Below are positions 38,273 to 48,737 of a stretch of DNA of 64,000 bases, piece by piece. Position 1 is the stretch's first letter, and each line of letters starts with the position of its first letter. The notes beneath the pieces were generated by a model. It saw nothing but the letters and a program-made list of their open reading frames with translations. It had not been told where the DNA came from and made no database searches. Source of the stretch: Lucifuga dentata (taxonomy: Eukaryota; Chordata; Actinopteri; Ophidiiformes; Bythitidae); the NCBI GenBank assembly GCA_014773175.1, contig VXCM01001331.1:81541-145540 (forward strand), written 5' to 3'. The position numbers and the translations under genes were made by a program.

Positions 38273-41200
38273 TGCACATACACACAGGAAAGTAAAATAA
38301 TACACGAGCTATGGCCCATTGTATATTGTATGGCATCTCATTAAAGCATAATGACTCAACCTTTGTGGATCATAATAGAATGTATATTAGGAATTTTAAC
38401 AGGATTTATGAACAGCTCCGATAACCAACCCGGTCTCAGTGAGTCTCACATTAAACTACACAGTAAATCAAGCAATGCTACCCCGTAATTTATGGTGTTA
38501 CAGACCCATTTATCCTTTGGTGGATTAAACATGCTGGGGGGATTTATTTAGATAGCAGTACACCATTATTTACTACCAGTGTAAATATGTTTACTGCAAT
38601 ATACTCCTTCAATAAAATACCCAGACTGCACTCAAAGACACTCAAAAACAGGGTGTTTATTTACACACCCAAGGTCAAGTTTTGGCTAGACAATAAAAAA
38701 TACAGATTACTGTAACTTCTGGCAAAACTTTCTATTTTGTTAAATCTGAGTAAATACATGGATGAAAATGATTATTTCAGTCAGTTCAACCACATCATCA
38801 CACTAGTTACTCTGCAGGCTGCTACAGTTATAAAGTTGATGCAATGTTGCTAGCGAGCCAGTTTAGCTTAGAAAACAGACCCATCTGTGATGAAGAAAGA
38901 AAGTGGCCAGGCTAAGAAAAGGCAGTAAACATACTATTTTCATGAGAAAGCAAGTTTTGTTTCCACAGATGTGAGCAATAAGTGTCTGCACGCCTCATCT
39001 GAGTGCCTCCATCTCAGATTGCAGAAGATAAAACTTTGAGATGCATTTCAAGTTTACAACAACTTTGCATGTGACTTTCCTGTGAGTAGAAGGCTACAAA
39101 CGGAAAAGGCGAACCAGCTTGAAACAGTTCAATGACAGCAACCTCTATTTTCCAAATGAACAAAGAAGGTCAACATGGCAACAGAGGCATCATTTAAAAT
39201 GGCACACACTTTCACTTTAAACCTAAATGTATTATTTCTGATGCGGACATTATCCTTTTAGTCTTGTATTCCCAGCATCCTCTTCGGAGGGTCGTCTGAT
39301 ATGTCATTGTGATCAGCATGAGACTCATCTGACTTATGAGGGTGTGTAGTTGAATTGGTTCCAAAGTGCCACATAATAATAAAAACACACACTGACCTTG
39401 TTCATGACTTTCTGTTGCTGTGTGTGATTCTGTCTCAGTGAGACCACCTCTCTCCACAGAACTTCATTCTGCCTGCAATGACGAAGAGAAGGGGAAAAAA
39501 TGGTGATTAGTGGAATTCTATGTTTTACATGTGTCAACTTGAATTATTTTTTTTAGCTTGGTCCAGAATTTTATGCATATCTACCTGAAAGTTATTTGTG
39601 ACACACCTGTACATGTGGATAGCCGTAAGTCTTAAGTGTAAGTGCTAAGTAGATATCCAGTGGAGTTTTTCTACTCTGTGTTCTGTTCTAATTCAAATTT
39701 GACTTCTCTACAGTAATCCACAAAAAAATAAAGTCAATAAGGGTAAATGGGAGTTTATTAACTATTGGATTGGAGATGAAAAAAAGAAAAAAGAAAAAAG
39801 GGAAAAAGGGGGGAAAGGGGAAAAAAGGCAAAAAAAATAAAAGAAAGAAAAAAACAAAAAAGAAAAGACAAAAGGAAAAAGAAGAAAAAGAAGAAAAAAA
39901 GGGAAAAAAAACTATTGGATTTTCCACCTAATACAACTTGAAACATAAAATGATATTATATTTTAAATTGTATTATAATATAACAATATGGACTTTTATC
40001 CCATAACCTCGTTACAATGGCTAATACAGTTTTTACGCACACACACACGCACACACACACACACACACACACTGTTCCTCCCTTCTAATGACACCAGAGG
40101 TTATTGGTAAATGTGTGTTAGTCAGGTGAGCAGGTGAACATTCTCTCCACTCATTAGGGACAATACTGAACACAAAACAACAGCAGCTCACAAAAGACAC
40201 ACAGCAGCTATTTTTAGCAACAACAGAGAAAAGCTGCTCATCCTCTGTGTGATTTGTTCCAACTTAGCAAGAGCAATAATGAAGAGGTCGACCATTGTCA
40301 CACTTTCCCTCCCAAACTGCAATGAAAATGTGGGCTATGAACTGTAGTTTTTACATCAAATGAAATACATTTGGGGTAAATCATAAAAACACACCAACAT
40401 GCCGACATACACCAACATACAGATTTCCAAATTTCTATTTTCATTTAAGTCTGTTTTGAAATCTTCACAATGATTTCATGCACTAAAAGCACATTAATCC
40501 AGTTCTACTCTCCCTTGCTGCAGCACTGCTGTGCATACTGGGTGACAACAGGCCATTTTCAGTAGCATTTCTTTTAGGCCCCCTTTAGAACACTCTGTTC
40601 TTATTAGCAACCCATGTCAGGCTGAGCTGCAACATTCATGCACTGGAAAACTGGGACGCTGACCAAAGACGCACTTGCTAGTCACATACCTCATAGGTGT
40701 GTTTAACCAGGAACCAGGTGTGTAAGCAATGTAAATTCAAATGTGTGACATGTTGAAGTAAACATGTTTCAGAAGTAACAGACTAATTAAAAACAAAGAT
40801 TTCAGGGCAGTTTGGGACCTTTGGGTTTGTCTTATGTGATGCATTTTTATTGGTATCAACCTCATGTTTTGCAACTTTGAAACAGAACAAGAATCGGGTT
40901 AATGGATGAATGCAGATATTGCATGTCTGTCACTGCAGACCTGTACAGATGCTATGGAAAGCAATAGCCTGTCCATTTTACATTTCATTCCTGTCCATTA
41001 CGTTTCATTTGCATTTCCTTTTTTAACTTCTGTCTAAAGCCACTTTTGTGCACGTTACCACATGAAAAAAAGGATGTTAAGAGGCGGTTAAAAATGAATT
41101 AAACAAACTGTAGAATTGGGCATCAAGCCTGCAGTGTAAACACAGCCAATGAGTTAACAGGTCATCACACATATTCTCACTGAACACCTTTTTAATTGAT

Positions 41201-41975
41201 GGCAGAATGTTTCAACTTGTGTCCCTAATGTCAGCAGTTTTTGGACCTAAAGTGAACAGAAAGAGAACACCCAGATTCTGTTTGAATAAATAGACTCTGG
41301 AGCAGAGTCTTTAATGCCAAAAATCATCATGATCTCAGCTCCTAATCACATAAATTGGAAAGGCCTTTATCTTAATTTTTTTTTATTTTTAATCATTTAC
41401 TTTTCCACCAGACGTCTCTAAGCTACATCATTCCTGGTTATCTGCTCTTGGAAGCGAAACATTTACATTGTCCATCACCCTCCGTAATGCTCTTGCTACT
41501 GACTTTCAGTCATGTTAAATATTTGTTTGCTGGGATGGTGATGGCTGACAGAGTGCAGAACAAGTGAAAAATCTGGACAATTTTGGACTCAAAACACACT
41601 TGTTTAGATTTTGGACACTTACACTACTACTGATTCACTGAGTTTGTTTACTGAGCAAAACAATGACATTTTTGAAGACATTTGGCATGCTTAATTCCAG
41701 TTTTTTTTTTTAGTATATAATACCACATTACATTTGATAAATGTGGTCCATAATTAAAATAAACTGGTATAACATCATCATAGCAACAAAAACAAATACA
41801 TTTCTGACAGACTTATCGTATTGTGTATATGTGGTTGTGAAGAACTCACAGCGCTCCAGCAGATGAGGTGGTTGGTATCTGGATCCTCTACCATAGTCCA
41901 CAGCTTGGTGAGGAAGGCCGGCCCATTGTTGGCATAGTTGCCATCAACACCCATGGCACCTGGAGACTCCTGCAT
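32876..41975 (-). CDS. hsf4: hsf4, heat shock transcription factor 4 (DNA-binding exons not found)
   Basis: Nine exon segments fit heat shock factor 4, a nuclear trimeric factor that binds heat shock elements and in vertebrates drives lens genes. Exon 1 encodes the start of the DNA-binding domain (FLTKLWTMVEDP, NHLICWSA). A later exon gives the end of the HR-A/B coiled coil (LWREVVSLRQNHTQQQKV). Then come LIQFLFSQMQ, LMLDDG, GPIISDVTDM, a phosphorylation-dependent SUMO motif IKEEPVSPG, LPVAMVQSVLEGRSS, and VENVDMSLEELQQLLL. IKEEP, GPIISD and LPVAxVQxxLEG match HSF4 rather than HSF1 or HSF2. Phases agree across all downstream introns. Exons for the rest of the DNA-binding domain and first part of HR-A/B should lie in 39473-41849 but were not seen, and no N gap is there. 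The last exon is a tentative call. The gene is either misassembled or broken. Confidence 0.88.
33791..33850 (-). CDS. hsf4: hsf4 exon (EWNFTEMDSNL)
   Basis: 60 nt, PFSLPLAEWNFTEMDSNLKS. Aligns with the conserved GREWTLMDLDMEL of human HSF4. Acceptor CCCCCCAG beside an N gap (33869); strong donor GTAAGT. Confidence 0.8.
34440..34469. repeat. (GT)n microsatellite in hsf4 intron
   Basis: About 15 GT units (CA on the transcribed strand) just downstream of an hsf4 donor. Confidence 0.95.
34494..34611 (-). CDS. hsf4: hsf4 exon (VENVDMSLEELQQLLL), flanked by microsatellites
   Basis: 118 nt. The leucine-rich VENVDMSLEELQQLLLRSHQ lies in the C-terminal regulatory half. The acceptor is TGTGTGTGCAG, the end of a long TG repeat on the transcribed strand. 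Donor GTCAGT lies about 25 bases before a second repeat, (CA)n. Confidence 0.85.
34624..34680. repeat. (CA)n microsatellite at hsf4 acceptor
   Basis: On the transcribed minus strand this is (TG)n running into the acceptor of the exon at 34494-34611. Confidence 0.95.
34762..34992 (-). CDS. hsf4: hsf4 exon with SUMO motif
   Basis: 231 nt. REKCMMLIKEEPVSPG holds the phosphorylation-dependent sumoylation motif (Lys in IKEEPVSP). A Gly/Ser-rich insert follows, then PPVLPVAMVQSVLEGRSS and a basic end KSKRAAL. Acceptor ACTCACAG, donor GTAGGT. Confidence 0.9.
35399..35759. mobile_element. hAT-like MITE, right end intact
   Basis: Ends in AACTTTTGAGAACCACTG, the inverted form of the CAGTGGTTCTCA terminus at 11320, and holds the same GTACTTGAAGCGCCCCCTGG block. 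The left end is eroded. Lies in an hsf4 intron. Confidence 0.5.
36013..36131 (-). CDS. hsf4: hsf4 exon (GPIISDVTDM)
   Basis: 119 nt: PSSESVSCSASGLTGGPIIS followed by DVTDMSQASMALQMQPDES. GPIISD is shared with mammalian HSF4. Acceptor CCTCAG, donor GTTTGT. Confidence 0.9.
37029..37128 (-). CDS. hsf4: hsf4 exon (LMLDDG)
   Basis: 100 nt: PLMLDDGSPSPPTSKFSHSH and SMEPLHEPFYIQS. Matches the Pro/Ser-rich segment after HR-A/B in HSF4. Acceptor TTTCAG, donor GTGAGA. Confidence 0.88.
38068..38127. repeat. (GT)n microsatellite next to hsf4 donor
   Basis: About 29 GT units with one AT interruption. The transcribed CA repeat begins a few bases after the donor at 38133. A shorter GT run is at 37914-37938 and a CT run at 38239-38270. 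Confidence 0.95.
38134..38201 (-). CDS. hsf4: hsf4 exon (LIQFLFSQMQ)
   Basis: 68 nt: LIQFLFSQMQ, then PNTTNSVGLKRK and two bases. Acceptor TTTACCAG, donor GTGAGTAA, after which a CA repeat (minus strand) starts almost immediately. Confidence 0.88.
39397..39472 (-). CDS. hsf4: hsf4 exon encoding end of HR-A/B coiled coil
   Basis: 76 nt after acceptor TTGCAG, with one leading base then QNEVLWREVVSLRQNHTQQQ and KVMNK. Donor GTCAGT. The phase requires a preceding exon ending two bases into a codon, so exon 1 cannot splice to it directly: that join reads GCA GAA TGA. Confidence 0.9.
39760..39921. repeat. purine tract between 12-bp direct repeats
   Basis: AACTATTGGATT occurs at 39760-39771 and 39910-39921, bracketing about 138 bases that are almost all A and G. 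Lies in the hsf4 interval that should hold the DNA-binding-domain exons. Confidence 0.85.
40036..40072. repeat. (CA)n microsatellite
   Basis: CA array with one CG unit, in an hsf4 intron. Confidence 0.9.
41850..41975 (-). CDS. hsf4: hsf4 exon 1 (start of DNA-binding domain)
   Basis: 42 codons, ATG at 41975-41973, opening MQESPGAMGVDG and ending in HLICWSA before donor GTGAGT. The family opens MQE.., which supports this start; no ATG was seen in frame just upstream. Phase 0 end. Confidence 0.88.
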
Positions 41976-42269
41976 CCTGCCCAGACTCAAACTGGAAACT
42001 GTATGTGTGTACGTGAAAGAATATGAGGTGGTGTGTGTGTGTTTACTAGTCCATGTTTGAGAACCACCACAATTGCTGATAATCCATTACTGATAATCCC
42101 AAATTTGTCTCAGTCTCTTCGTTCCCATTTCTGTTGACGCTCTCACTTTATGTCTGATTTTTAGTTTGGCATTCTTGTGTTGTCTTACTTTCTTCTCATC
42201 TCTCTGTTCTCCTTCCTGATATGCTGCTCATCCAACTCAATGCCACCACAGATCACAGAACATCCATGT

Positions 42270-42310
<41 letters not shown>

Positions 42311-43972
42311 ATAAAAGCCCACCCCTCTGGCCTCCCACTAACAATCAAGAGACCGTACAGCAAAACAATACAGCATCCACACAAAAGCTTAGATAATACA
42401 CACTGTCCAACCATAAAACTGCTGGGTGCTGAATAGTGTAGGGATGAGTTTGCATATGTGTGGTAGACAAAAATGACAGTTCACAAGTTATCAATAAAAC
42501 ACCAGAATAAATTATGCTGCTTATTAAACATCAGAAACTAAGAATATGATTTTTTTTTTTTTTTTTTTTTTTGTTGTAATTAAGTTATTACAAGAAATCA
42601 TCGCCAACAGTAGCTGGTGATGATACTTTACCATATTCTCTAGTTATTTTAATATTGGGGAGGGATTTACATGAGTGCCTACAGTTTCCTTCCTCCTTAT
42701 AACTTCATTTTATTATAATACATACTCATTATGCTACTCATTATGTAATAAACTAAACATAGCCCACCAGAGGATGATGGGTGGTGACCCCCGGACCTTT
42801 CTTATAGCACCATTGTTGAGTAAAAATTTCCACCTTTACAAAAATAACATCAAAAACTTGAAGGTAGAATGTAATTAAATTAATTGAAGACATTTAAGTC
42901 TCCCGACAGATTAATCCTTCCCCATTTGGACACTCAAAAATCTTTCCATATGCACTGCCCTCCAGCTAGAATGTCTATTTTACACATATATGACAATCTT
43001 ATATTCACATACTACCAAAGTAGCAGTCAAATTTTTTATCATTAGTCACAAATATATTGAAGGACAGGTAAGAAGTTCAGTGTTTGAGAGGTTATTTGAA
43101 GGTATTCCTTTATTCATGTTTAGATATTTGCAAGGCATACTGAGATCCATGCTGAGACTATGGATCCTTCTCATAGGAAGGATACGTACAGCTGCGTATC
43201 ATCAGCATAACAGTCAAGCTAGAAGCCAGCTAGAAGCCAAATATATACATATATATGTATATATTTGGCTCAAATTGACACTTTATCCATCTCCTTTTTC
43301 CCTTTACTTAATTCTAATGGCTAATGGAAGCACAGAGAGCTTGAAGCACAAAAATTTCACCGCCTACAATGTTGCCAACTGCTGTATTGTTGCGCATATG
43401 ACAATTAAAAATCTTGAATCTTAAATGTGAGCAGCTGATTGAATTGCACATAGTGAGGTGGTGTATTCTGATAGAAGGGGCCCAAGTTCTGACTTGGTGG
43501 ACAAGCAATTTTTTTGTTGTTAATTATTTGATGCTTCTCTCAGATGTTTTGGTAAAGGCCATTACTGTCTTACAACACAGGGCATGTATGTTAACTCAAT
43601 TTGAATGCAGGAGTGATACACAAACATGCTGCAGTGTTTTGTGAGCTGTTTTCCGTGTGTGTGTACACCATATTCTCAGGCACGTTGACAAGCACGTTGG
43701 CTGGCTGGTAACCCTCTGACCACAAGACTCACAGTCTGATATACAGTATGACCAATCCAACAGTGAAGTGGGAGAGGTTATTTCTGGTAATCAGGAAAAA
43801 AAAGAGAGAAAAAAGATCTATTCATTCTCTAGTTGAAATATTTTTTTACTGATGGTTTTCTCATAACCATATACAGTATATATCACAAAATTATCTAGGA
43901 AATTTCTGTATTGAACAACAAAAGAAAACTTTCCAATATGACTTTACAAAGGGAGTTGCAAGTCAGACTTTG
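41976..43972. other. interval between hsf4 start and the CYP2 pseudogene
   Basis: Presumably holds the hsf4 promoter. A CA repeat lies at 42272-42309, a T-tract near 42550-42572 and a perfect AT-rich palindrome at 43235-43270. No exon seen. Confidence 0.5.
43235..43270. repeat. perfect 36-bp palindrome
   Basis: AGCCAAATATATACATAT is followed directly by its exact reverse complement, with no loop. Mostly alternating purine-pyrimidine AT, so it could extrude a cruciform. Confidence 0.9.
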
Positions 43973-44169
43973 CTACCCTATTGTGATTTTCCCTCTTAAT
44001 TGGACCTTCATGTGATAGGGCTTTGGGGTCTGGCTCAAACTGTATATGGGAACGTAGTCTGGCTCTCCTGCATCCTCTGGCCAGATGAACTGGAACTTCC
44101 TCAGCAGAGTGACTGTGATGAGGAAGAGTTCCATACGAGCCAGACCCTCTCCAAGACACATCCGGGGAC
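43973..44169 (-). pseudogene. CYP2 pseudogene exon 9 with stop
   Basis: 197 nt: [20 protein letters not shown]; the Cys is the heme thiolate ligand. Ends KITIG and TAG. Confidence 0.9.
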
Positions 44170-44418
44170 CTGTATTTAAAATACCAGCAACACCAGCATG
44201 ATGAATATCAAAGGTATCAAAAGAGCTAACTTTTCACCCTGAAATCTGACTATTTGTGTAGTTCCCTGTATATATAAACTGTCCCACCAATTAATGTATG
44301 AAAAATCACAGCTCTACTCAACTTTGTTCTAACAAAGAGCTCCTTCCTTCACCAGTTCTTCACAGTTTAGCTTTTCAAGCCTGATTTTGTCCATGTCTGT
44401 AATGATCTGCTCACCCAC

Positions 44419-44560
44419 CTGCAGAGAAAGGCATGAAGGCCTCTGGCTTAACAAACTCTCCCTGCTCATTCAGGAAGTTTTCAGGGTTGAATTCATGAGG
44501 AAACTTCCACTGGCCCTCCTCATGCAGCAAAGAGGACAGGTTTACAATAATAGTAGTTCC
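44419..44560 (-). pseudogene. CYP2 pseudogene exon 8
   Basis: 142 nt, the standard size: [19 protein letters not shown] and EAFMPFSAG, start of the heme-binding motif. Donor GTGGGTGAGC, identical to the paralogue. Confidence 0.9.
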
Positions 44561-44722
44561 CTGTACAACAAACAGCAAAGAAGAACAGAAAAATTATGTT
44601 TAAGTTTTAAGACACAAAACTAAACCAAGACTTGTTGCTTTTTGTTCTTTTAAATGGGATGTTAATTGTACCCCTGCAAACCTTTCTAGCTTTTATTAAA
44701 AGCAATTTTGAAATGCTCTGAC

Positions 44723-44824
44723 CACGGGTATGGAGTATCCCATGAGCTCGGTGTCTTTTGTGGTGCGGTGGGAGAAAGCAAGAGGAACAGTGTCAGCCAC
44801 CCTCTGCACCTCATGGATCACAGC
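44723..44824 (-). pseudogene. CYP2 pseudogene exon 7b
   Basis: 102 nt: [20 protein letters not shown], then [14 protein letters not shown]. Contains the K-helix ExxR (EVQR). Weak donor GTCAGA. Confidence 0.88.
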
Positions 44825-44988
44825 CTGGATGAGGGAAGAAAAAAAATGCCATTACAGTAACATACTGTACAGATTTACAGTATGTACTGTTCAGTTTATT
44901 CAGTTACACTTCACAAAATATGTGGAAAAAAGAAACATAAAATTGAAATTCAAATGCGATGCACAACATATAATTCATATTCCTCTAC

Positions 44989-45072
44989 CTGCACATAGGG
45001 CATCTGGTGTGTCTTCAAAACTGACTTGATCCTTCCCATCTAGAATGTTGTCAATTTCCTGCTGAGAGCATT
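44989..45072 (-). pseudogene. CYP2 pseudogene exon 7a with 2-bp deletion
   Basis: 84 nt against 86 in the paralogue. The segment after SFED has lost two bases, so the frame breaks before the MPYVQ end. Confidence 0.88.
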
Positions 45073-45190
45073 CTGAGAAACAAAGGGGAAGAAATCAAGG
45101 ATAAAAGGTGACAAGAAAGAGTGAAGTCAGTGAGAGTGAGATAAAAAGATGACAAGAGGAACAAAAAGCAATTTAATTAGCTGTGTCATA

Positions 45191-46573
45191 GGCGTAGGTT
45201 TAGGTATGGATGGTAGGGGACATGCCCCTACCAATATCAAAGTGTTACTGAATTGTCTCTACCAATATTTTTATGTGGTAAAGTTTGTTTTATGTTTGAT
45301 ATTTATCAGTTATGCACTACTTAAAACCATTAAACGCGACTTTAATAACTTTTGTAGTGCCTTCATCTTATCTCTGCCAACAGGTTGCATGCAATAATTA
45401 ACACATTTTCACCATTTCCATGTGTGTATGCAATAAGAATACAGCATATACCAAACTGCTATGTCTTCTAACATGGTTAAGGAAAATTCCACAAGGTACA
45501 CGCGTTAAAAACAAAGCTGATCTAATATGCTTTTGTGATGGCCTAGACCAGAAAAAGACTCAAATGCAGGATTCGAAAAAACAGTCACAGAGTAAAGTTC
45601 AAAAATNTAGACCAGAAAAAGACTCAAATGCAGGATTCGAAAAAACAGTCACAGAGTAAAGTTCAAAAATCCAGTTTAATGATGGCTTCACAGGTCATAC
45701 ACAGGTGGGCAGTCAGTAAGGCAGACGGAGCAGATGAGGGACAGACAAAAAGGCAAAATCCAGAAAACAGTTCAGGTAATCCAAAAGCAGATAAATCCAA
45801 CAGAGAATCAGGCTTAAATCCAAGTCAAAACAGGCAAAGGTCATACACAAGAAATCTCAAGAGAAAACACTGAAAAAACGCTGGAAAGCTTGACTACACG
45901 GAGTAACAAGACAATCTGGCAGAGAACAAAGGAACTGTAGGTTGTATATGTAGAGAGGTGAGTGATTAGCAGATTGGACTCAGGTGATGCTGAAAACTGG
46001 TGGGAAACTAGAACAAAGACAGGAAGTAAAAATCACAGAACAACAAGGAGAACCAGTTAACAAAATAAAACAGGAAATGCAGAGTCCAAACGAGTCATCA
46101 CAGCTTTACATAAAAATCTTTGCACATTTAAAATACTTTCACTTGTTTGCATAGAGTCTGTTTTATTTTTGACAACTACCATCCTGCCATAATACAACAA
46201 ACGCCCTTTTACCTTTTTTTACTTTTTACATAATCCTATTGAACAGTATAGGTTTTTTTTTTTTTTTTTTTTTTTTGCATATTAAATCTATAAAACTTTT
46301 TCCTTTAAAACTACAAGATGCCGGTTTAGATAAAGTTCCAGAAAGCCTCACAGAAATAATTACAGAGAATTGCTGATTTTTTATTTCTTGGTTAAAACAG
46401 AGAAGCACATTACCTTCTGGTTATTCTTACTTTAATTTTCTTGTAAAATTTATTTTAAATTATAAGTATTAATTTTAGTCCCAGTTTTAAATTACTAAAA
46501 GTGTGCACACACACAAACTTAACTAAAAATAGGAGTTTTGTGTCCCTACTAATGTTAAAACCAAACCTACGTC
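45191..46573. mobile_element. DNA transposon remnant split by an LTR-like insertion
   Basis: Left GGCGTAGGTTTAGGTATGG and right (reverse complement) GACGTAGGTTTGG, with shared TAGGGGACA/TAGGGACAC next to them, form an imperfect inverted terminal repeat. Lies in the pseudogene intron between exons 6 and 7a. The class is not certain (hAT-like). Confidence 0.45.
45534..46102. repeat. LTR-like repeat, copy 2, with 5-bp target duplication
   Basis: Starts TGTGATGGCCTAGACCAG and ends CATCACA. GCTTT flanks both sides (45529-45533 and 46103-46107), as expected for a solo LTR insertion. Same orientation as, and near-identical to, 20842-21415. An N at 45607 duplicates 63 bp. Confidence 0.6.
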
Positions 46574-46947
46574 CTTTAGCCATGTCTCACACCACTATGA
46601 TCATTCGAAAATAATCATGCATATTTACTGCATGTCTCAGGATTCATTAATTTCAGTTTTTATCACTATAACTTTCATTGTCTGAAATATTCAGGCAATG
46701 AAAGTTTTACTGTTTGCTTCTGTTAAAAAAAAATCTGGATATTTTTTAGTCAAAATTAGTAAAATCCAAAAATATGATCCAAGTAGACATCCATTAGGAT
46801 CTCAATTCCAACTTGGTAGAAATACAGTGTGACGGTTATGTTTTAATGAGTCTGTTTCCTGGGATAGGATTAAGTTTATCGAGTCGTGACAGGCTGAACA
46901 TCTGAGAAAGAGTAAAGATAATTTGATAGATCTATAGAATGACATAC

Positions 46948-47080
46948 TCTGTGGGTGGTTCATTAGGTAGAGGAGTGCAGTGAGCAGCGTGTTGGCAGTC
47001 GTGTCAGTCCCAGCAAAGTGAAAATCCAAAACAAATGCAAAAAGCTGATCCTCACAAAATGAAGAGCCATCATCCCCTCT
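46948..47080 (-). pseudogene. CYP2 pseudogene exon 6 (I-helix)
   Basis: 133 nt with [20 protein letters not shown]. Six bases shorter at its 3' end than the intact paralogue (the TACAAG before the donor is lost), which keeps phase. Confidence 0.88.
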
Positions 47081-47177
47081 CTTTGCAGGCAGATTAAAAA
47101 AAGAAACAGCGAGTAAATTTTTTCATTCAATCCCTAAATATTCTCTCATTAACTACTTTTTGGTTAAAATAAGTTCA

Positions 47178-47188
47178 ACACACACACA

Positions 47189-47240
<52 letters not shown>

Positions 47241-47254
47241 NCACACACACACAC
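47178..47254. repeat. (CA)n microsatellite forming a splice donor
   Basis: About 35 CA units with an N at 47241. On the transcribed strand its GT units directly follow exon 5b of the pseudogene. A short AGAAC repeat is nearby at 47375-47417. Confidence 0.95.
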
Positions 47255-47359
47255 CTTATCCATTTCATTCAGGTACGCGTCTATCAGGTGTCGTGGTTCA
47301 CCAGGGACTCTGGTCTTTTTTATGTCAACCAGCATCTCCATTTGTTTTGCATGGGCCAT
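47255..47359 (-). pseudogene. CYP2 pseudogene exon 5b, donor inside a microsatellite
   Basis: 105 nt: MAHAKQMEMLVDIKKTRVPG, EPRHLIDAYLNEMDK. The donor after AAG is simply GTGTGTGTGT, the start of a GT array containing an N gap (47241). Confidence 0.88.
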
Positions 47360-48212
47360 CTGATAAAGAGTTACAGAACAGAATAGAACAGAACAGAACA
47401 GAACAGAACAGAACAGAATATGCTTGATTGTTCTGGACTCCAAGTTACACCTACATTACAGTCACTACACACATTCAGAAGCAAAACCAAACCCTAATCC
47501 ATCAGTAACACATAACATATACCATGCTTGAAACAATTTCAATTGTTTATGTCACAAGCAACTTAACAAAAATAGAAGTTCTTTCCTCATTAAATGTGGA
47601 CAATAAGCTACAAGGGGACAAACAGATCTATTCAAGACATAATAATGCTTTATTTTCCAGTGATGCATCTTTTTTCTTTTTTCAGACCCTTTGTAAATGA
47701 TGGATACTTGTTATACAGACACTGCATATCTAGCAGTAATAGTTCAAGGCAACTGGACTTGCTGCTACCGTCTTGAAGATGTGTCCCTCCTCATCCAAAT
47801 AACTTTTTTATTGAATCATTGGTAGGCAGTAAACATCATTTATACTCATTCATACCTTGCACCATGTGACTTTTTGGATCAGATGTGAAACATATGACAA
47901 TAAACAACAAGGAATATATGGGGAAAGAAGCTATCCAACAAGGAAACTGCCCAGCCTGAGACAGAAGCCCTTTGCTATGACACCCTTATTACAGCCTATA
48001 ACACCTACAGAATCAGCCATCCACAGCAACATACCAGAGGCTCAGAGGATCTGGGCAGTTCAGTAATTGATGGAAAATTTGCACAGGCACAGGAAGCCAG
48101 GACATCACTTTATCACAGTGTACTTGTATGTGGCGTACAAAGCAGTATATTTTACAATATTCTGCCTAAAAAAAATTGAGAGCAGATCAAATGAGTAAAA
48201 TGTGCACAGTAC

Positions 48213-48375
48213 CTTTAAACTGTACCATATGATTGATCATAAAGTTTTGGGGTCTACCAGCAAAGTCAGTAGCCTTGTTAATCAGGGTTTCTTTTATGGC
48301 TTGAACCCCATTGATGACGACAGCAGGTCTGGAACCAATGAACAAGCTGTAGACCTTACCATATTGTTTAGCCAG
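48213..48375 (-). pseudogene. CYP2 pseudogene exon 2
   Basis: 163 nt, the standard CYP2 exon 2 size: [17 protein letters not shown], then [14 protein letters not shown]. Still open. Confidence 0.9.
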
Positions 48376-48737
48376 CTGGAGACAGAGACACCACAGATTA
48401 CACTTAAAATCCTGCAGACTTCAAGTGTGGCACTGAAGACAGGAGCAGCAACTAATGCATCAGTTTGACCTAAGAGAGCAGCTCCAACTGCAGCAGAGCA
48501 TTTTAAAATTCAAATACAAAATTGACAATATAGCAGTCAATCTTTGGAAAATTTCCATTTAGAAGTTCATAATTTTTCTTAATCCCTAACAAGCATCATA
48601 TATACAAACACAGGTGCATAATAACTAGGAAGACCATCATTCATCCTCTTAATAGTGGGATATTTAATCTTAAACAATAATCTAATCTTACATTTCAACA
48701 AGAATAAGCAAAAAGATTCTTTAAATTTCAACATTAC

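Noticed and set aside
39590..39625. CACATGTACAGGTGTG on the minus strand as a possible hsf4 exon 2 end (NMYG plus donor)
   Set aside because: Upstream codons do not encode the conserved ASFVRQL motif.
39688..39946. Phe/Ser-rich minus-strand frames
   Set aside because: Translation of a purine tract.
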